A DNA stretch of 60,890 nt from an uncultured Eubacteriales bacterium (GTDB lineage Bacteria > Bacillota > Clostridia > Christensenellales > Borkfalkiaceae). A program made the position numbers and the translations under genes. The notes beneath the pieces were generated by a model. That model was given only the letters and a program-made list of their open reading frames with translations. It was not told where the DNA came from and did no database searches. The stretch lies in the NCBI GenBank assembly GCA_902767225.1, contig CACXGN010000011.1:1-60890 (forward strand), given 5' to 3'. Positions 52,543 through 60,813 of this stretch are shown in pieces (position 1 is the stretch's first letter; every line of letters starts with the position of its first letter).

Positions 52543-54888
52543 ATGGAAGAAGAAAAAATCATTTCAAATATAGAAGAACTCGGTGGTGGCGTAAAGGTGT
52601 TGCCGCTTATTGCTCTTCGCGGCAAAGTATTGTTCCCGAACACATATCTTAATTTTGAAATAGGCAGACCTATTTCACTTCGCGCGGCAGAGGCGGCTGA
52701 AAGTTTCGGCGGGGAACTTGTTATCGCACCGCAAAAGGAAGCGTTTATCGACGCGCCGAGAAAGAACGATATTTTAAGATACGGCGTTATCGCGCAGATA
52801 AAACAGGTCATAAAAGTTTCAAACGGAACGATGAAGTTAAGCGTCCGCGCAACGGATAGGGTTAAAATACTAGAGCTTTCCGATAATCACGAATATTTTT
52901 CGGCAACCGTTACCGTAGAACCTTATAAAAACGACGCGTCTTATGAAGAGACCGAGGCAAACTTACGCCTTGCGAAAAAGCAGTTTTCGGACTATGCGCG
53001 CCTTGCAAAAGGCATGAATAAAGAAATGGTCGCCGCGGTAACGAGAAATACCGACGCAAACGAATTTATCGACAATGCGCTCTCCGTGGTGAATTTTGCG
53101 GAAAGAGACGTTCAGGACTTTTTGATGTCGAACGATACTTTATATAGGCTTAAAAGGTTTTGCGAACTTTTTGCAAGCGAGATAGAGATCGCAAGGATAG
53201 AAAACAGCATATCGGAGACTGTTCGCCACAACATAGATAAGGGGCAGAAAGAATACTACCTTCGCGAGCAGTTGAAGGCTATTCACACCGAACTCGGCGA
53301 CGATCCGGACGAAGAAGACGAACTCGAAAAGGCGATAAAGGAAAAGAATTTACCCAAAGAGATAGAAGAAAAAGCGCTTAAAGAGATAGCAAGGCTTGAT
53401 AAGATAAATCCGTCTTCTCCCGATTATTCGATAATCTTAAATTATCTGGACTGGATAAAAGAACTTCCGTTTAACGAGTGCACGACGGATACCGAAAACC
53501 TTGCCGACGCCAAGGCGATACTTGACGCAGACCACTTCGGCTTAGAAAAAGTTAAAGAAAGGATAGTGGAATACCTTGCGGTATTGCACCTAACCAAAGA
53601 GATAAAAGGACCTATTTTGTGCTTCGTTGGGCCTCCGGGGGTAGGTAAAACTTCGGTTGCTACGTCTATCGCAAGGGCGCTCGGCAGAAAGTTCGTGCGT
53701 ATGAGTCTCGGCGGCGTTAAAGACGAGGCGGAAATACGCGGGCACAGAAGAACTTACGTCGGCGCAATGCCGGGGCGCATTATCTTCGGGCTTAAAAATG
53801 CGGGCAGCAGTAACCCCGTGTTCCTTTTAGACGAAATAGATAAACTCTCTTCCGATATTCACGGCGATCCCGCAAGTGCACTTTTGGAAGTTTTGGATCC
53901 CGAGCAGAATAAGACCTTCCGCGATAGGTATATGGAGATACCATACGATCTTTCAAAGGTAATGTTCATAACCACGGCAAACACGGTAGATACTATTCCG
54001 TATCCGCTTTTAGATCGTATGGAGATAATAGAACTTTCCGGCTATACCGACGAAGAAAAGTTGCAGATAGCAAAAAGGTATCTTATTCCCAAGCAACTTA
54101 AAGAAAACGGGCTGACCGATAAAAAGGCGGAATTTACCGACGACGCTATAAGAGAAATTATTCACGGATACACGTTAGAAGCGGGCGTCCGAAACTTAGA
54201 AAGGCAGATTGCAAGCGTTATAAGAAAGATAGCGGCAAAGGTCGCAGAACACCCCGCGGCAAGGAAGACCAAAGTAGACGTTAAAGACGTTTCAACTTAT
54301 CTCGGTATCAAAAAAGGGCTTCGCGATAACGTTTTAGAGCACGACGAGATAGGCGCGGCAACCGGGCTTGCATATACCGCATACGGCGGAACGACGCTTA
54401 CGATAGAAGTAGGCTTAATGAAGGGTAAGGGCGAAGTTTCGCTTACCGGAAAACTCGGCGACGTTATGAAAGAATCCGCCAAAGCCGCCATAAGTTATAT
54501 AAGGGCGAACGCCAAAAAATACGGCATAGATGAAGACAGGTTTGAAAAGACCGATATCCACGTTCACGTGCCCGAAGGCGCAACCCCGAAAGACGGACCT
54601 TCCGCAGGCATCACTATGGCGACTGCGATACTTTCGGCGTTTACCGAAAAGCCTGTAAAAAAGAGCGTCGCTATGACGGGTGAAATAACCCTTCGCGGAA
54701 ATATACTTCCGATAGGCGGGCTTAAAGAAAAAACGCTTGCCGCGTATCGTAACGGCATAAAAAATATCATTATCCCCAAAGATAACGAAAAAGATCTTGA
54801 ACAGATCCCGAAAGAAATTAAAAAGGAAATAGAATTTATTCCCGTCGCCAAGTTTGACGACGCCGTAAAATATACCATAGGCGAATAG
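52543..54888 (+). CDS. lon: ATP-dependent protease Lon
   Basis: A 781-residue LonA protease, a cytosolic hexamer that degrades damaged and regulatory proteins. The N-terminal substrate-binding domain spans about 15-210 (LPLIALRGKVLFPN at start). The AAA+ domain has Walker A GPPGVGKTS near 366 and Walker B VFLLDEIDKL near 425. The protease dyad is Ser in KDGPSAGITMATA near 688 and Lys in GLKEKTLAAYRNGIK near 731. The gene lies 10 nt after the HAD gene and 1 nt before engB, the classic lon-engB order. Confidence 0.96.
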   Translation: MEEEKIISNIEELGGGVKVLPLIALRGKVLFPNTYLNFEIGRPISLRAAEAAESFGGELVIAPQKEAFIDAPRKNDILRYGVIAQIKQVIKVSNGTMKLSVRATDRVKILELSDNHEYFSATVTVEPYKNDASYEETEANLRLAKKQFSDYARLAKGMNKEMVAAVTRNTDANEFIDNALSVVNFAERDVQDFLMSNDTLYRLKRFCELFASEIEIARIENSISETVRHNIDKGQKEYYLREQLKAIHTELGDDPDEEDELEKAIKEKNLPKEIEEKALKEIARLDKINPSSPDYSIILNYLDWIKELPFNECTTDTENLADAKAILDADHFGLEKVKERIVEYLAVLHLTKEIKGPILCFVGPPGVGKTSVATSIARALGRKFVRMSLGGVKDEAEIRGHRRTYVGAMPGRIIFGLKNAGSSNPVFLLDEIDKLSSDIHGDPASALLEVLDPEQNKTFRDRYMEIPYDLSKVMFITTANTVDTIPYPLLDRMEIIELSGYTDEEKLQIAKRYLIPKQLKENGLTDKKAEFTDDAIREIIHGYTLEAGVRNLERQIASVIRKIAAKVAEHPAARKTKVDVKDVSTYLGIKKGLRDNVLEHDEIGAATGLAYTAYGGTTLTIEVGLMKGKGEVSLTGKLGDVMKESAKAAISYIRANAKKYGIDEDRFEKTDIHVHVPEGATPKDGPSAGITMATAILSAFTEKPVKKSVAMTGEITLRGNILPIGGLKEKTLAAYRNGIKNIIIPKDNEKDLEQIPKEIKKEIEFIPVAKFDDAVKYTIGE

Positions 54889-54889
54889 T

Positions 54890-55501
54890 ATGAAGATAAA
54901 AGAAGCGACCTTTATAACTTCGGTCGCAAACCAAAAAAATTTTTATAAAACCGATAAGCCGATAATCGCCGTCGCGGGTAAGTCCAACGTGGGCAAGTCT
55001 TCGCTTATAAATATGCTTGCGAATAGAAAAAAACTCGCCAAAACTTCGGTTACCCCCGGCAGAACTCGGCTTATAAACTATTTCGATTTCGGCGCGTTCG
55101 TTTTGGCGGATCTTCCCGGATACGGCTTTGCAAAGGTCAGTAAGGAAGAAAAGAAAAAGTGGGCGGCGCTAATGGAAAGTTTTTTGGCGACCGAAAAACT
55201 CGATCTCGTAATTTCTTTGGTCGATATTCGCCATAAGCCGACTGACGACGACGTGATGATGATAAATTACCTTTATCATTATCGGATCCCATTTATAATC
55301 GTCGCTACAAAGTCGGATAAACTCCCTAAAACCCGCGTTAAACCCGCAGTTAAAGATATTGCGGACTACTTAAAAGTCGGGACTATGGATATTATCGCCT
55401 CTTCTTCCGAAACGGGCGTTGGAAAGGAACAGATCTTTATAGAGATAGAAAAGGCAATTTTAAGCGCCGATAAGGCTTCGGAAGAAATAGAAGAAGTTTA
55501 A
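54890..55501 (+). CDS. engB: Ribosome-biogenesis GTPase EngB (YsxC)
   Basis: A 203-residue GTPase required for 50S subunit assembly. P-loop VAGKSNVGKSSLIN is at residues ~29-42, G2 threonine in SVTPGRTRLINYF, G3 DLPGYG near 79, G4 TKSD near 143, and G5 SSSE near 172. Length and motif order match the family. It starts directly after lon (stop-start spacing 1 nt), indicating coupled translation, and the nitroreductase-like gene follows. Confidence 0.95.
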   Translation: MKIKEATFITSVANQKNFYKTDKPIIAVAGKSNVGKSSLINMLANRKKLAKTSVTPGRTRLINYFDFGAFVLADLPGYGFAKVSKEEKKKWAALMESFLATEKLDLVISLVDIRHKPTDDDVMMINYLYHYRIPFIIVATKSDKLPKTRVKPAVKDIADYLKVGTMDIIASSSETGVGKEQIFIEIEKAILSADKASEEIEEV

Positions 55502-55514
55502 GGTGATAATATAT

Positions 55515-56180
55515 ATGGAAGTTTTCGATTTAATAAAATCTCGGCACAGCGTTAGGCAGTATACCGATAAAAAGATACCGCAAAACGTCGCCGAAAAACT
55601 CGTTTCTTACGCCGAAACGTTAAATAAACAAGGCGATCTTAATATCCAAATATTTTTCGACGAGCCGAACTGTTTTAATTCGCGTATGGCGCATTACGGA
55701 AAGTTTGAAAACGCAAATAACTATATCGCTATGATAGGTAAAAACTCGGCGGATTTGGAAGAACGCTGCGGCTACTTCGGTGAACTGCTCGTTTTAAAAG
55801 CGCAAGAACTCGGGCTGAATAGTTGCTGGGTTAAGTTAACGCACGGCAAAAGCGCCGCTAAAAAAGAGAAAGACGAAAAAGAAGTTATAATCATTTCGCT
55901 TGGCTACGGCAAATCGCAGGGCGGCAAAAGAAAAAGTAAAACCATATCGGACGTTAGCGACGTGTCGGATAATTCCCCCGAATGGTATAGGCGGGGAATA
56001 GAAGCCGCCCTTTTGGCGCCCACCGCAATAAATCAGCAAAAATTCAAGTTTGAACTTAAAGGCGATAATAAAGTTTCGGTGAAAAGCGGGCTTGTCGGTC
56101 CTTGCCTTAAAATAGATCTTGGGATAGTTAAGTGCCATTTCGAGTTAGCCGCCGGCAAAGAAAACTTCGCTTGGGAATAA
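55515..56180 (+). CDS. Nitroreductase-family flavoprotein
   Basis: A 221-residue protein of the nitroreductase fold. SRHSVRQYTDKKIPQNV at residues 9-25 is the N-terminal FMN-binding signature, and the second half has LGYGKSQ and GIEAALLAPTAINQQ, the duplicated half typical of TM1586-like nitroreductases. It probably binds FMN and uses NAD(P)H; substrate unknown. ATG 55515 is preferred over GTG 55503 because AAGGTGATA lies 6-7 nt upstream of it. It ends the uvrC-lon-engB gene group, followed by a strong terminator. Confidence 0.85.
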   Translation: MEVFDLIKSRHSVRQYTDKKIPQNVAEKLVSYAETLNKQGDLNIQIFFDEPNCFNSRMAHYGKFENANNYIAMIGKNSADLEERCGYFGELLVLKAQELGLNSCWVKLTHGKSAAKKEKDEKEVIIISLGYGKSQGGKRKSKTISDVSDVSDNSPEWYRRGIEAALLAPTAINQQKFKFELKGDNKVSVKSGLVGPCLKIDLGIVKCHFELAAGKENFAWE

Positions 56181-56215
56181 TAAATCGGCTAAATGATAAT
56201 TGAATATACATAAAA

Positions 56216-56251
56216 AAGCCCCGCCGTGGCGTCGCCACGGCGGGGCTTATT
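56216..56251. terminator. Bidirectional terminator
   Basis: 15-bp perfect stem AAGCCCCGCCGTGGC/GCCACGGCGGGGCTT with a 3-nt loop, between convergent genes. Confidence 0.9.
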
Positions 56252-56267
56252 TTATTTTGGAACATTA

Positions 56268-56552
56268 TTAAAAAGTTTTATCAGATGTTTTAAGAAACAT
56301 ATCAAACATTTCTGTTTTTCCTATTTTTTGCGCATAAGAAATAGCAACACTTTTTGGGATAATAAACCAAGTAGGGTATCCATAAGAGTGCGGGTATCCA
56401 AGTTCATTTTCTTCGCCGTCCCAACGTATTCCAATTCGTAATTGCGTGCCATATTTTAAAACGGCGAACGAAAAGCCCTCTTCTTTTATCGGAAAAACAT
56501 GATATACTTCTTTGATTTTATTTTTTGGTGATTTTACAAGATTTGGATCCAT
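56268..56552 (-). CDS. Small hypothetical protein downstream of the LRR lipoprotein
   Basis: A 94-residue soluble protein I do not recognise. It is rich in aromatic residues, with SYGYPTWFIIPKSV in the middle and a Lys-rich C terminus, and has no signal or membrane segment. AAGGAGTAAAAT precedes the ATG, and it begins 16 nt after the LRR stop, so it should be co-transcribed from the LRR promoter under the same XRE control. A and T content is higher than in housekeeping neighbours, matching the LRR gene. Confidence 0.7.
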   Translation of the reverse strand: MDPNLVKSPKNKIKEVYHVFPIKEEGFSFAVLKYGTQLRIGIRWDGEENELGYPHSYGYPTWFIIPKSVAISYAQKIGKTEMFDMFLKTSDKTF

Positions 56553-56568
56553 ATTTTACTCCTTTATT

Positions 56569-58470
56569 TTATTGCTTTTTATACCAATTATATTCTTTGC
56601 CGTTATTTAAAACGGTTCCGTCCTGTCTGTTGTAACTCATCAGATTCATAGTTGCCCCCCATTTAAATTCTATACCTTTAAGAATATAAATATCCGTTGC
56701 ACAATAAAAGTCAGATACGAAGGAATATTCATTTACTACATAAGCGGAATCAATATAAACTGTTTTAAGATTTTTGCAACCAGAGAACGCCCAATTTCCT
56801 ATACTCGTTACGCTGTCAGGGATAGTTATGCTTGTTAATGAACTACAATAATAGAATGCTTCTCTTCCTATACTCGTTACGCTGTTACCAATAGTTACAC
56901 TTGTTAATGAACTGCAATGCCAGAATGCATAAGCATTTATTTTAGTTGCTGTGGTTATATTTACTTCTGTTACTAATAGGTCGTTTATATATAACTTTAT
57001 ATAAGGACTTGATGGGCCACTCTCAAAAAGACCAAAAATAATTTCACACCAATTATCTATTGTGCCGGTGTAATTTACTTTTGTTAAAGAACTGCAAGAA
57101 TCTAACGCATGATCTCCTATACTCGTTATACTGTTAGGTATTGTTACGCTTGTTAGTGAATTACAATACTCGAACGCAGAATCACCAATGCCGACTGTGC
57201 CGTCTTTTATAACCGCTGCCGTTAAAGAAGAATCGGCTTTTATAAGCCATTGATCAACGTAGCTTAAACCCTTGTTTATTTTTACACAAGGGCAATAATT
57301 GAACGCATCTTTTCCTATGCTCGTTACACCGTCAGGTATGGTTACACTTATTAATGAACGGCAACCACTAAATGCATACCCCCCTATACTCGTAACGCTG
57401 TCTGGTATGGTTATACTTGTTAATGAACTGCAACTATAGAATGCATACCCCCCTATACTCGTAACGCTGTCTGGTATGGTTATACTTGTTAATGAACTGC
57501 AACCAGAGAACGCCCAATTTCCTATACTCGTTACGCTGTCAGGGATTGTTATGCTTGTTAGTGACTCGCATTCATAGAACGCTTCAGATCCTATACTCTT
57601 TACGCTGTTAGGTATGGTTATGCTTGTTAGTGACTCGCATTCACGGAACGCCTTATATCCTATATTTGTTACACTGTCAGGTAGTGTTATGTTTTTTAGT
57701 GAATTGCATTTATAGAACACAGAATTTTTTATTTCCGTTAAACTTTCTGATAATTTCAAAATTTTTAGATTATTGCAACCATAAAAGGTGCTTGCACCAA
57801 TGTCGGTTATATTGTCGCCCATTATGACTTTTTCTATATTTTTATTTTGGTAAAATACTGCATCATTTATCATCGTTACGGGCAATCCTTCGTAAGTATC
57901 GGGAATATATACGGTTTTTACCGTCCCGTCAGTTATCTCGTCAAGCGCATATTCTTCTTTACCGTCGATCTTTACGAATTTTAACGCAAGCGTAGTTTTA
58001 GCGTCATAACCGCATATAGAACAAATCTCGTCTTCACCCATAGTATGCGCCGTTTTGATTATTGCGTCCATATGCCCACAAGTTGTTTTTTTCCAATGAT
58101 AGTTATCGTCAACAGAAAACTCTTCTACATAACTGTGACCGGTAGGTTCGGTATAGGAATCTACTTCGATATGTCCGCAATTTTTGCAGGTATGCGTTGT
58201 ATAGCCTTGCTCTGTGCAAGTGGGAGGCGTTACAACGTCTTCATAGCTATGCGGGGCTTTTTCAGTTAATATCGTCCTCAAAACCTCATTACAATTTTCG
58301 CAGATTATATATTTTAAACCGTTAGAAGAACACGTCGGTTCTCTTTCAATTATTTCTTTTTCCACTATTTCGTGCGGGTGAACGTCACTTCCACCGCAGG
58401 CGGTAAGTCCTACTATGCAGCAAAGCAATGTTACGCAAAGCGCAATGATAGTTAAAAATTTGTGTTTCAT
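56569..58470 (-). CDS. BspA-type leucine-rich-repeat surface lipoprotein
   Basis: A 633-residue lipoprotein: signal residues 1-24, LTAC lipobox. Residues 40-115 hold two CxxC modules (EPTCSSNGLKYIICENCNE; PPTCTEQGYTTHTCKNCGH) and a YHW-TTCGH/AHTM His-Cys unit also found in the lipoprotein at 19782. From about 190 to 600 there are some 14 BspA LRRs of 23 residues (consensus SLTSITIPDSVTSIGNWAFS). BspA proteins mediate adhesion in several gut and oral bacteria; binding here is inference. Regulated, probably, by the divergent XRE protein. The repeats include long identical DNA segments. Confidence 0.88.
   Translation of the reverse strand: MKHKFLTIIALCVTLLCCIVGLTACGGSDVHPHEIVEKEIIEREPTCSSNGLKYIICENCNEVLRTILTEKAPHSYEDVVTPPTCTEQGYTTHTCKNCGHIEVDSYTEPTGHSYVEEFSVDDNYHWKKTTCGHMDAIIKTAHTMGEDEICSICGYDAKTTLALKFVKIDGKEEYALDEITDGTVKTVYIPDTYEGLPVTMINDAVFYQNKNIEKVIMGDNITDIGASTFYGCNNLKILKLSESLTEIKNSVFYKCNSLKNITLPDSVTNIGYKAFRECESLTSITIPNSVKSIGSEAFYECESLTSITIPDSVTSIGNWAFSGCSSLTSITIPDSVTSIGGYAFYSCSSLTSITIPDSVTSIGGYAFSGCRSLISVTIPDGVTSIGKDAFNYCPCVKINKGLSYVDQWLIKADSSLTAAVIKDGTVGIGDSAFEYCNSLTSVTIPNSITSIGDHALDSCSSLTKVNYTGTIDNWCEIIFGLFESGPSSPYIKLYINDLLVTEVNITTATKINAYAFWHCSSLTSVTIGNSVTSIGREAFYYCSSLTSITIPDSVTSIGNWAFSGCKNLKTVYIDSAYVVNEYSFVSDFYCATDIYILKGIEFKWGATMNLMSYNRQDGTVLNNGKEYNWYKKQ
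56776..57730 (-). repeat. 69-bp LRR-coding direct repeats with exact long identities
   Basis: The LRR array repeats every 69 bp. Bases 57371-57434 and 57440-57503 are identical over 64 bp, and about 48 bp starting at 56776 recurs identically at 57498. Such homogeneous tandem DNA invites copy-number change by recombination or slippage. Confidence 0.8.
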
Positions 58471-58484
58471 TTGTTTCTCCTTTT

Positions 58485-58578
58485 ATTCTTATAAAGATAA
58501 TATTAACATTATAAGAATAAAAAGTCAATGGTATAAGAATAATTATATACTTAATTATGATGTAAACTATTCTTATAA
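58485..58578. promoter_or_regulatory. Four operator-like repeats between LRR and XRE genes
   Basis: ATTCTTATAA at 58485-58494 and 58569-58578, and its reverse complement TTATAAGAAT at 58509-58518 and (TATAAGAAT) 58532-58540. They form two inverted pairs in the divergent promoter region, fitting binding sites of the adjacent XRE protein. Confidence 0.65.
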
Positions 58579-58601
58579 CAATAACCGTAAGAGGGGAAAA
58601 T

Positions 58602-58880
58602 ATGGATATAGGGGAAAGGATAAAGGAACTGCGGATAAAGCGTGGGTATACGCAAAATAGATTTGCCGATTTTGCCGGAATTTCGCAAGCGCACCTAAGG
58701 CGGGTGGAGATGGGGCTTGCGGATATAACTGTCGGGCATTTGCAACTTATTTGCGACGCGTTAAATATAACCTTGCAAGAGTTTTTCGACGTCCGTGCCG
58801 TAAACGAGTTCAACGATCTTACATCTAAGTTATCCGTAAAGCAAAAACAAGCGTTGATAGATTTTATCAGAACACTTTAA
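58602..58880 (+). CDS. XRE-family helix-turn-helix regulator
   Basis: A 92-residue regulator. The HTH is residues ~4-60 (GERIKELRIKRGYTQNRFAD, then GISQAHLRRVEMGLADITVGHL), the rest a short helix that may serve dimerisation (SKLSVKQKQALIDFI). It is divergent from the LRR lipoprotein gene, and the 131-bp gap is AT-rich with four copies of a 10-bp repeat, suggesting autoregulation and control of the LRR gene. A GAGGGG ribosome-binding site precedes the ATG. Confidence 0.9.
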   Translation: MDIGERIKELRIKRGYTQNRFADFAGISQAHLRRVEMGLADITVGHLQLICDALNITLQEFFDVRAVNEFNDLTSKLSVKQKQALIDFIRTL

Positions 58881-58885
58881 ACTAA

Positions 58886-58921
58886 ACCCGCCGCCGCGAA
58901 AATTCGCGGCGGCGGGTATTT
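58886..58921 (+). terminator. Terminator of the XRE gene
   Basis: 15-bp perfect stem ACCCGCCGCCGCGAA/TTCGCGGCGGCGGGT, then TATTTTATT. Confidence 0.88.
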
Positions 58922-58956
58922 TATTATTGATTTTGTTTTCTTAATTTAATCGGGCG

Positions 58957-59634
58957 TTATTCGGGTTTTTTGCCGTAAAGTTTCGTGCGGGTGCGCTGTA
59001 GCGCCGTTTCAGATGAGCCCAGCGGTTTATCGGCGTTTCGGTAGTCGTGCTTATCGCAAAACCATTTCAGTTCGCCTTGTAATCTTTTTAAGTTTTCCGT
59101 TTGCGTTTTATAAAGAGCGGCAAGGTATTCTTTCGCGTATTTTCCCGAAAAGCCCGCATACCTTAAAAGTTCGGCGTAGTGGTGCAAGCAAAAACCCTTG
59201 GTGTTTTTTAAGGTATCGCGAAATGTCGGCTCGCAAAGAAAAAGTTCGGCAACCGTTTTATAATACTTTTCCATACTCTCTTCGGCGAAGTCGCATATAA
59301 CGCAGGATTTATGCGCAGTATCGATAGCGTCTGCAAGTTTTTTGGCTTTTTTTATGGACGGTTCAAAAGTTAAGCCTTTAAGTATTGCGTTAGTGCGTGT
59401 GTTCACTTGGAGCGCAAGGCTAAGTTTATTCGGGCGTTTAAGCATAAGGTCGAAGTGCTTTGCGCAAAAGCCCTTTTGCGCGACCAAGATGCGTGAATCG
59501 TCTTCCATAACGGCGTCGTTCAAAAATTCGTGCATAAGCCCGTCTTCGACGATTTTTTGTATCTCGCACAGCGGACACTCGCAGTCCGTCTTGAATTTTT
59601 CTTTTATTAAACCTGTTTCAATGTGATATGCCAT
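58957..59634 (-). CDS. DUF6062 family protein with paired Cys/His motifs
   Basis: A 225-residue soluble protein of the uncharacterised DUF6062 family. Two similar halves each show a CxxC (CECPLCE near 18-24; CVICDF near 117-122) followed by an FCxxH (GFCAKHF near 56; GFCLHHY near 154), so a metal site or pair of sites is likely. The protein starts MAYHIETGLIKEKF, the family pattern. No Shine-Dalgarno is visible, and the promoter (TTGAAA-17-TACACT) predicts a leaderless mRNA. Divergent from the esterase gene. Confidence 0.85.
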   Translation of the reverse strand: MAYHIETGLIKEKFKTDCECPLCEIQKIVEDGLMHEFLNDAVMEDDSRILVAQKGFCAKHFDLMLKRPNKLSLALQVNTRTNAILKGLTFEPSIKKAKKLADAIDTAHKSCVICDFAEESMEKYYKTVAELFLCEPTFRDTLKNTKGFCLHHYAELLRYAGFSGKYAKEYLAALYKTQTENLKRLQGELKWFCDKHDYRNADKPLGSSETALQRTRTKLYGKKPE

Positions 59635-59640
59635 AAAATA

Positions 59641-59669
59641 AGTGTAACAAATTTCAGATATAATTTCAA
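59641..59669 (-). promoter_or_regulatory. Sigma-A promoter of the DUF6062 gene (leaderless)
   Basis: On the minus strand TTGAAA-17 bp-TACACT; the -10 box ends 6 nt before the ATG at 59634. Confidence 0.55.
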
Positions 59670-59676
59670 TATTTTA

Positions 59677-59705
59677 TTGAAAAAACGCTCTATCGGTGAT
59701 AAAAT
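59677..59705 (+). promoter_or_regulatory. Sigma-A promoter of the esterase gene
   Basis: TTGAAA-17 bp-TAAAAT, 19 nt upstream of the ATG at 59725, with GGAGAAAG between. Confidence 0.6.
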
Positions 59706-59724
59706 TTTTATATCGGAGAAAGAT

Positions 59725-60573
59725 ATGTTGATCGAAAAAATTGATTTATACGATTATTATGGTATTGAAAGGCCGAAAGGCGGAAAAGGGTATTTAACTT
59801 GCTATATTCACGAGCATTCAGACGAGTATTGCAAAGGCAGGCTTCGCCCCGCTATGATAGTAGTCGGCGGGGGAGCGTATCTTTTCGTTTCGGATAGAGA
59901 AAAAGAGCCTGTCGCTATAAAATATTTGGCGGAAGGGTTTAACTCTTTCGTTTTGGACTATTCTTGCGAGCCGATTAAATATCCGTATCAGTTTTTAGAA
60001 GGCGTTATGGCAACAAGGTTCGTTAAAGAAAACGCCAAAAAGTATCACGTTATTAAAAACAAAGTCGCCATGATAGGCTTTTCCGCAGGCGGGCATCTTG
60101 CCGGAACGGTCGCCACTCTTTATAACGACAGCGTGGCTATTAAATACTTTGGCAAAAAGGTCGAACTTAACCGTCCGGACGCAATGGTGTTTTCTTATCC
60201 CGTAGTTACGCTTGGGTTTAAAACGCACGGCGGCACGGCGGATAGGATCACCGGCGGCGATAAAGGCTTAAAAGAGTATTTAAGCGTAGATAAACACGTT
60301 ACGGATAAAACTCCGCCCGCATTTATCTGGACGACGAAAAACGATAATACCGTTCCGTATGAAAACAGTTTAATGCTGTTTGACGCTTACAAAAAAGCGG
60401 GGGCTTGGTGCGAACTTAAACTGTTTGAAAAGGGCGTGCACGGGTTATCTCTCGCAACCAAAGAAACGGCGGGGAAGGGAACAGAAAGTTATATGATAAA
60501 CGAAGACGTTTCCGCTTGGTTTGCTTGCTCTATGGATTTTTTGCATAAACTCGGCTTTTACGTCGAAGATTAA
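59725..60573 (+). CDS. Alpha/beta-hydrolase esterase (BD-FAE/acetyl-xylan-esterase-like)
   Basis: A 282-residue cytosolic serine hydrolase. The oxyanion-hole region MIVVGGGAYLFVSDREKEP (about 43-61) precedes the nucleophile elbow GFSAGGH near 113-119; the acid in TKNDNTVPYE and the catalytic His in FEKGVHGLSLA are both present. This pattern fits small acyl-sugar or xylo-oligosaccharide deacetylases. An upstream in-frame ATG at 59623 lies before the promoter, so the start is 59725, preceded by CGGAGAAAG. No glycoside hydrolase is nearby. Confidence 0.85.
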   Translation: MLIEKIDLYDYYGIERPKGGKGYLTCYIHEHSDEYCKGRLRPAMIVVGGGAYLFVSDREKEPVAIKYLAEGFNSFVLDYSCEPIKYPYQFLEGVMATRFVKENAKKYHVIKNKVAMIGFSAGGHLAGTVATLYNDSVAIKYFGKKVELNRPDAMVFSYPVVTLGFKTHGGTADRITGGDKGLKEYLSVDKHVTDKTPPAFIWTTKNDNTVPYENSLMLFDAYKKAGAWCELKLFEKGVHGLSLATKETAGKGTESYMINEDVSAWFACSMDFLHKLGFYVED

Positions 60574-60609
60574 AAAATTCGAGATATTTTGAAAAAGTTT
60601 AAAATTTCG

Positions 60610-60638
60610 TTGATATTTTTAAAAGTTTATGATAATAT
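60610..60638 (+). promoter_or_regulatory. Candidate promoter of the tRNA-Thr region
   Basis: TTGATA-17 bp-TAATAT. The transcript would begin at about 60645, inside the 11-bp inverted repeat ATAGGGCGGTT/AACCGCCCTAT (60640-60665), and run through the tRNA-like relic into tRNA-Thr. Confidence 0.5.
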
Positions 60639-60670
60639 GATAGGGCGGTTTGAAAACCGCCCTATATAAA

Positions 60671-60756
60671 TATGCTACGGCGCTTTGGTAGGACCGGTTG
60701 ATTGTTTTAATCGTATTCGGCGGTTCACATACGAGCGAAAACGAGTATTGCGTAGC
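60671..60756 (+). pseudogene. Degenerate tRNA-Thr-like sequence
   Basis: Aligned by eye to the intact tRNA-Thr downstream, the segment shares TATGCTAC at the 5' end, GGTAG of the D arm, TGATT...TAATC of the anticodon arm and TCGGCGGTTCA of the T arm, but lacks the 3' half of the T stem and the acceptor 3' strand. A replacement stem GCTACG/CGTAGC (60674-60679 with 60751-60756) can close the fold. It is probably a decayed tandem copy. Bases 60757-60813 hold short hairpins (CCGCCC/GGGCGG) and nothing else recognised. Confidence 0.6.
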
Positions 60757-60813
60757 GTAAGCGTAGCAACGTGCCCGCCCAGGGGCGGACGAAGAACAAT
60801 TTAATAAGTATAT

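Noticed and set aside
58415..58660. Plus-strand ORF of 81 residues across the LRR/XRE intergenic region
   Set aside because: It overlaps the LRR signal sequence antisense and the real XRE start, is Tyr/Asn-rich as expected from AT-rich DNA, and has no ribosome-binding site.
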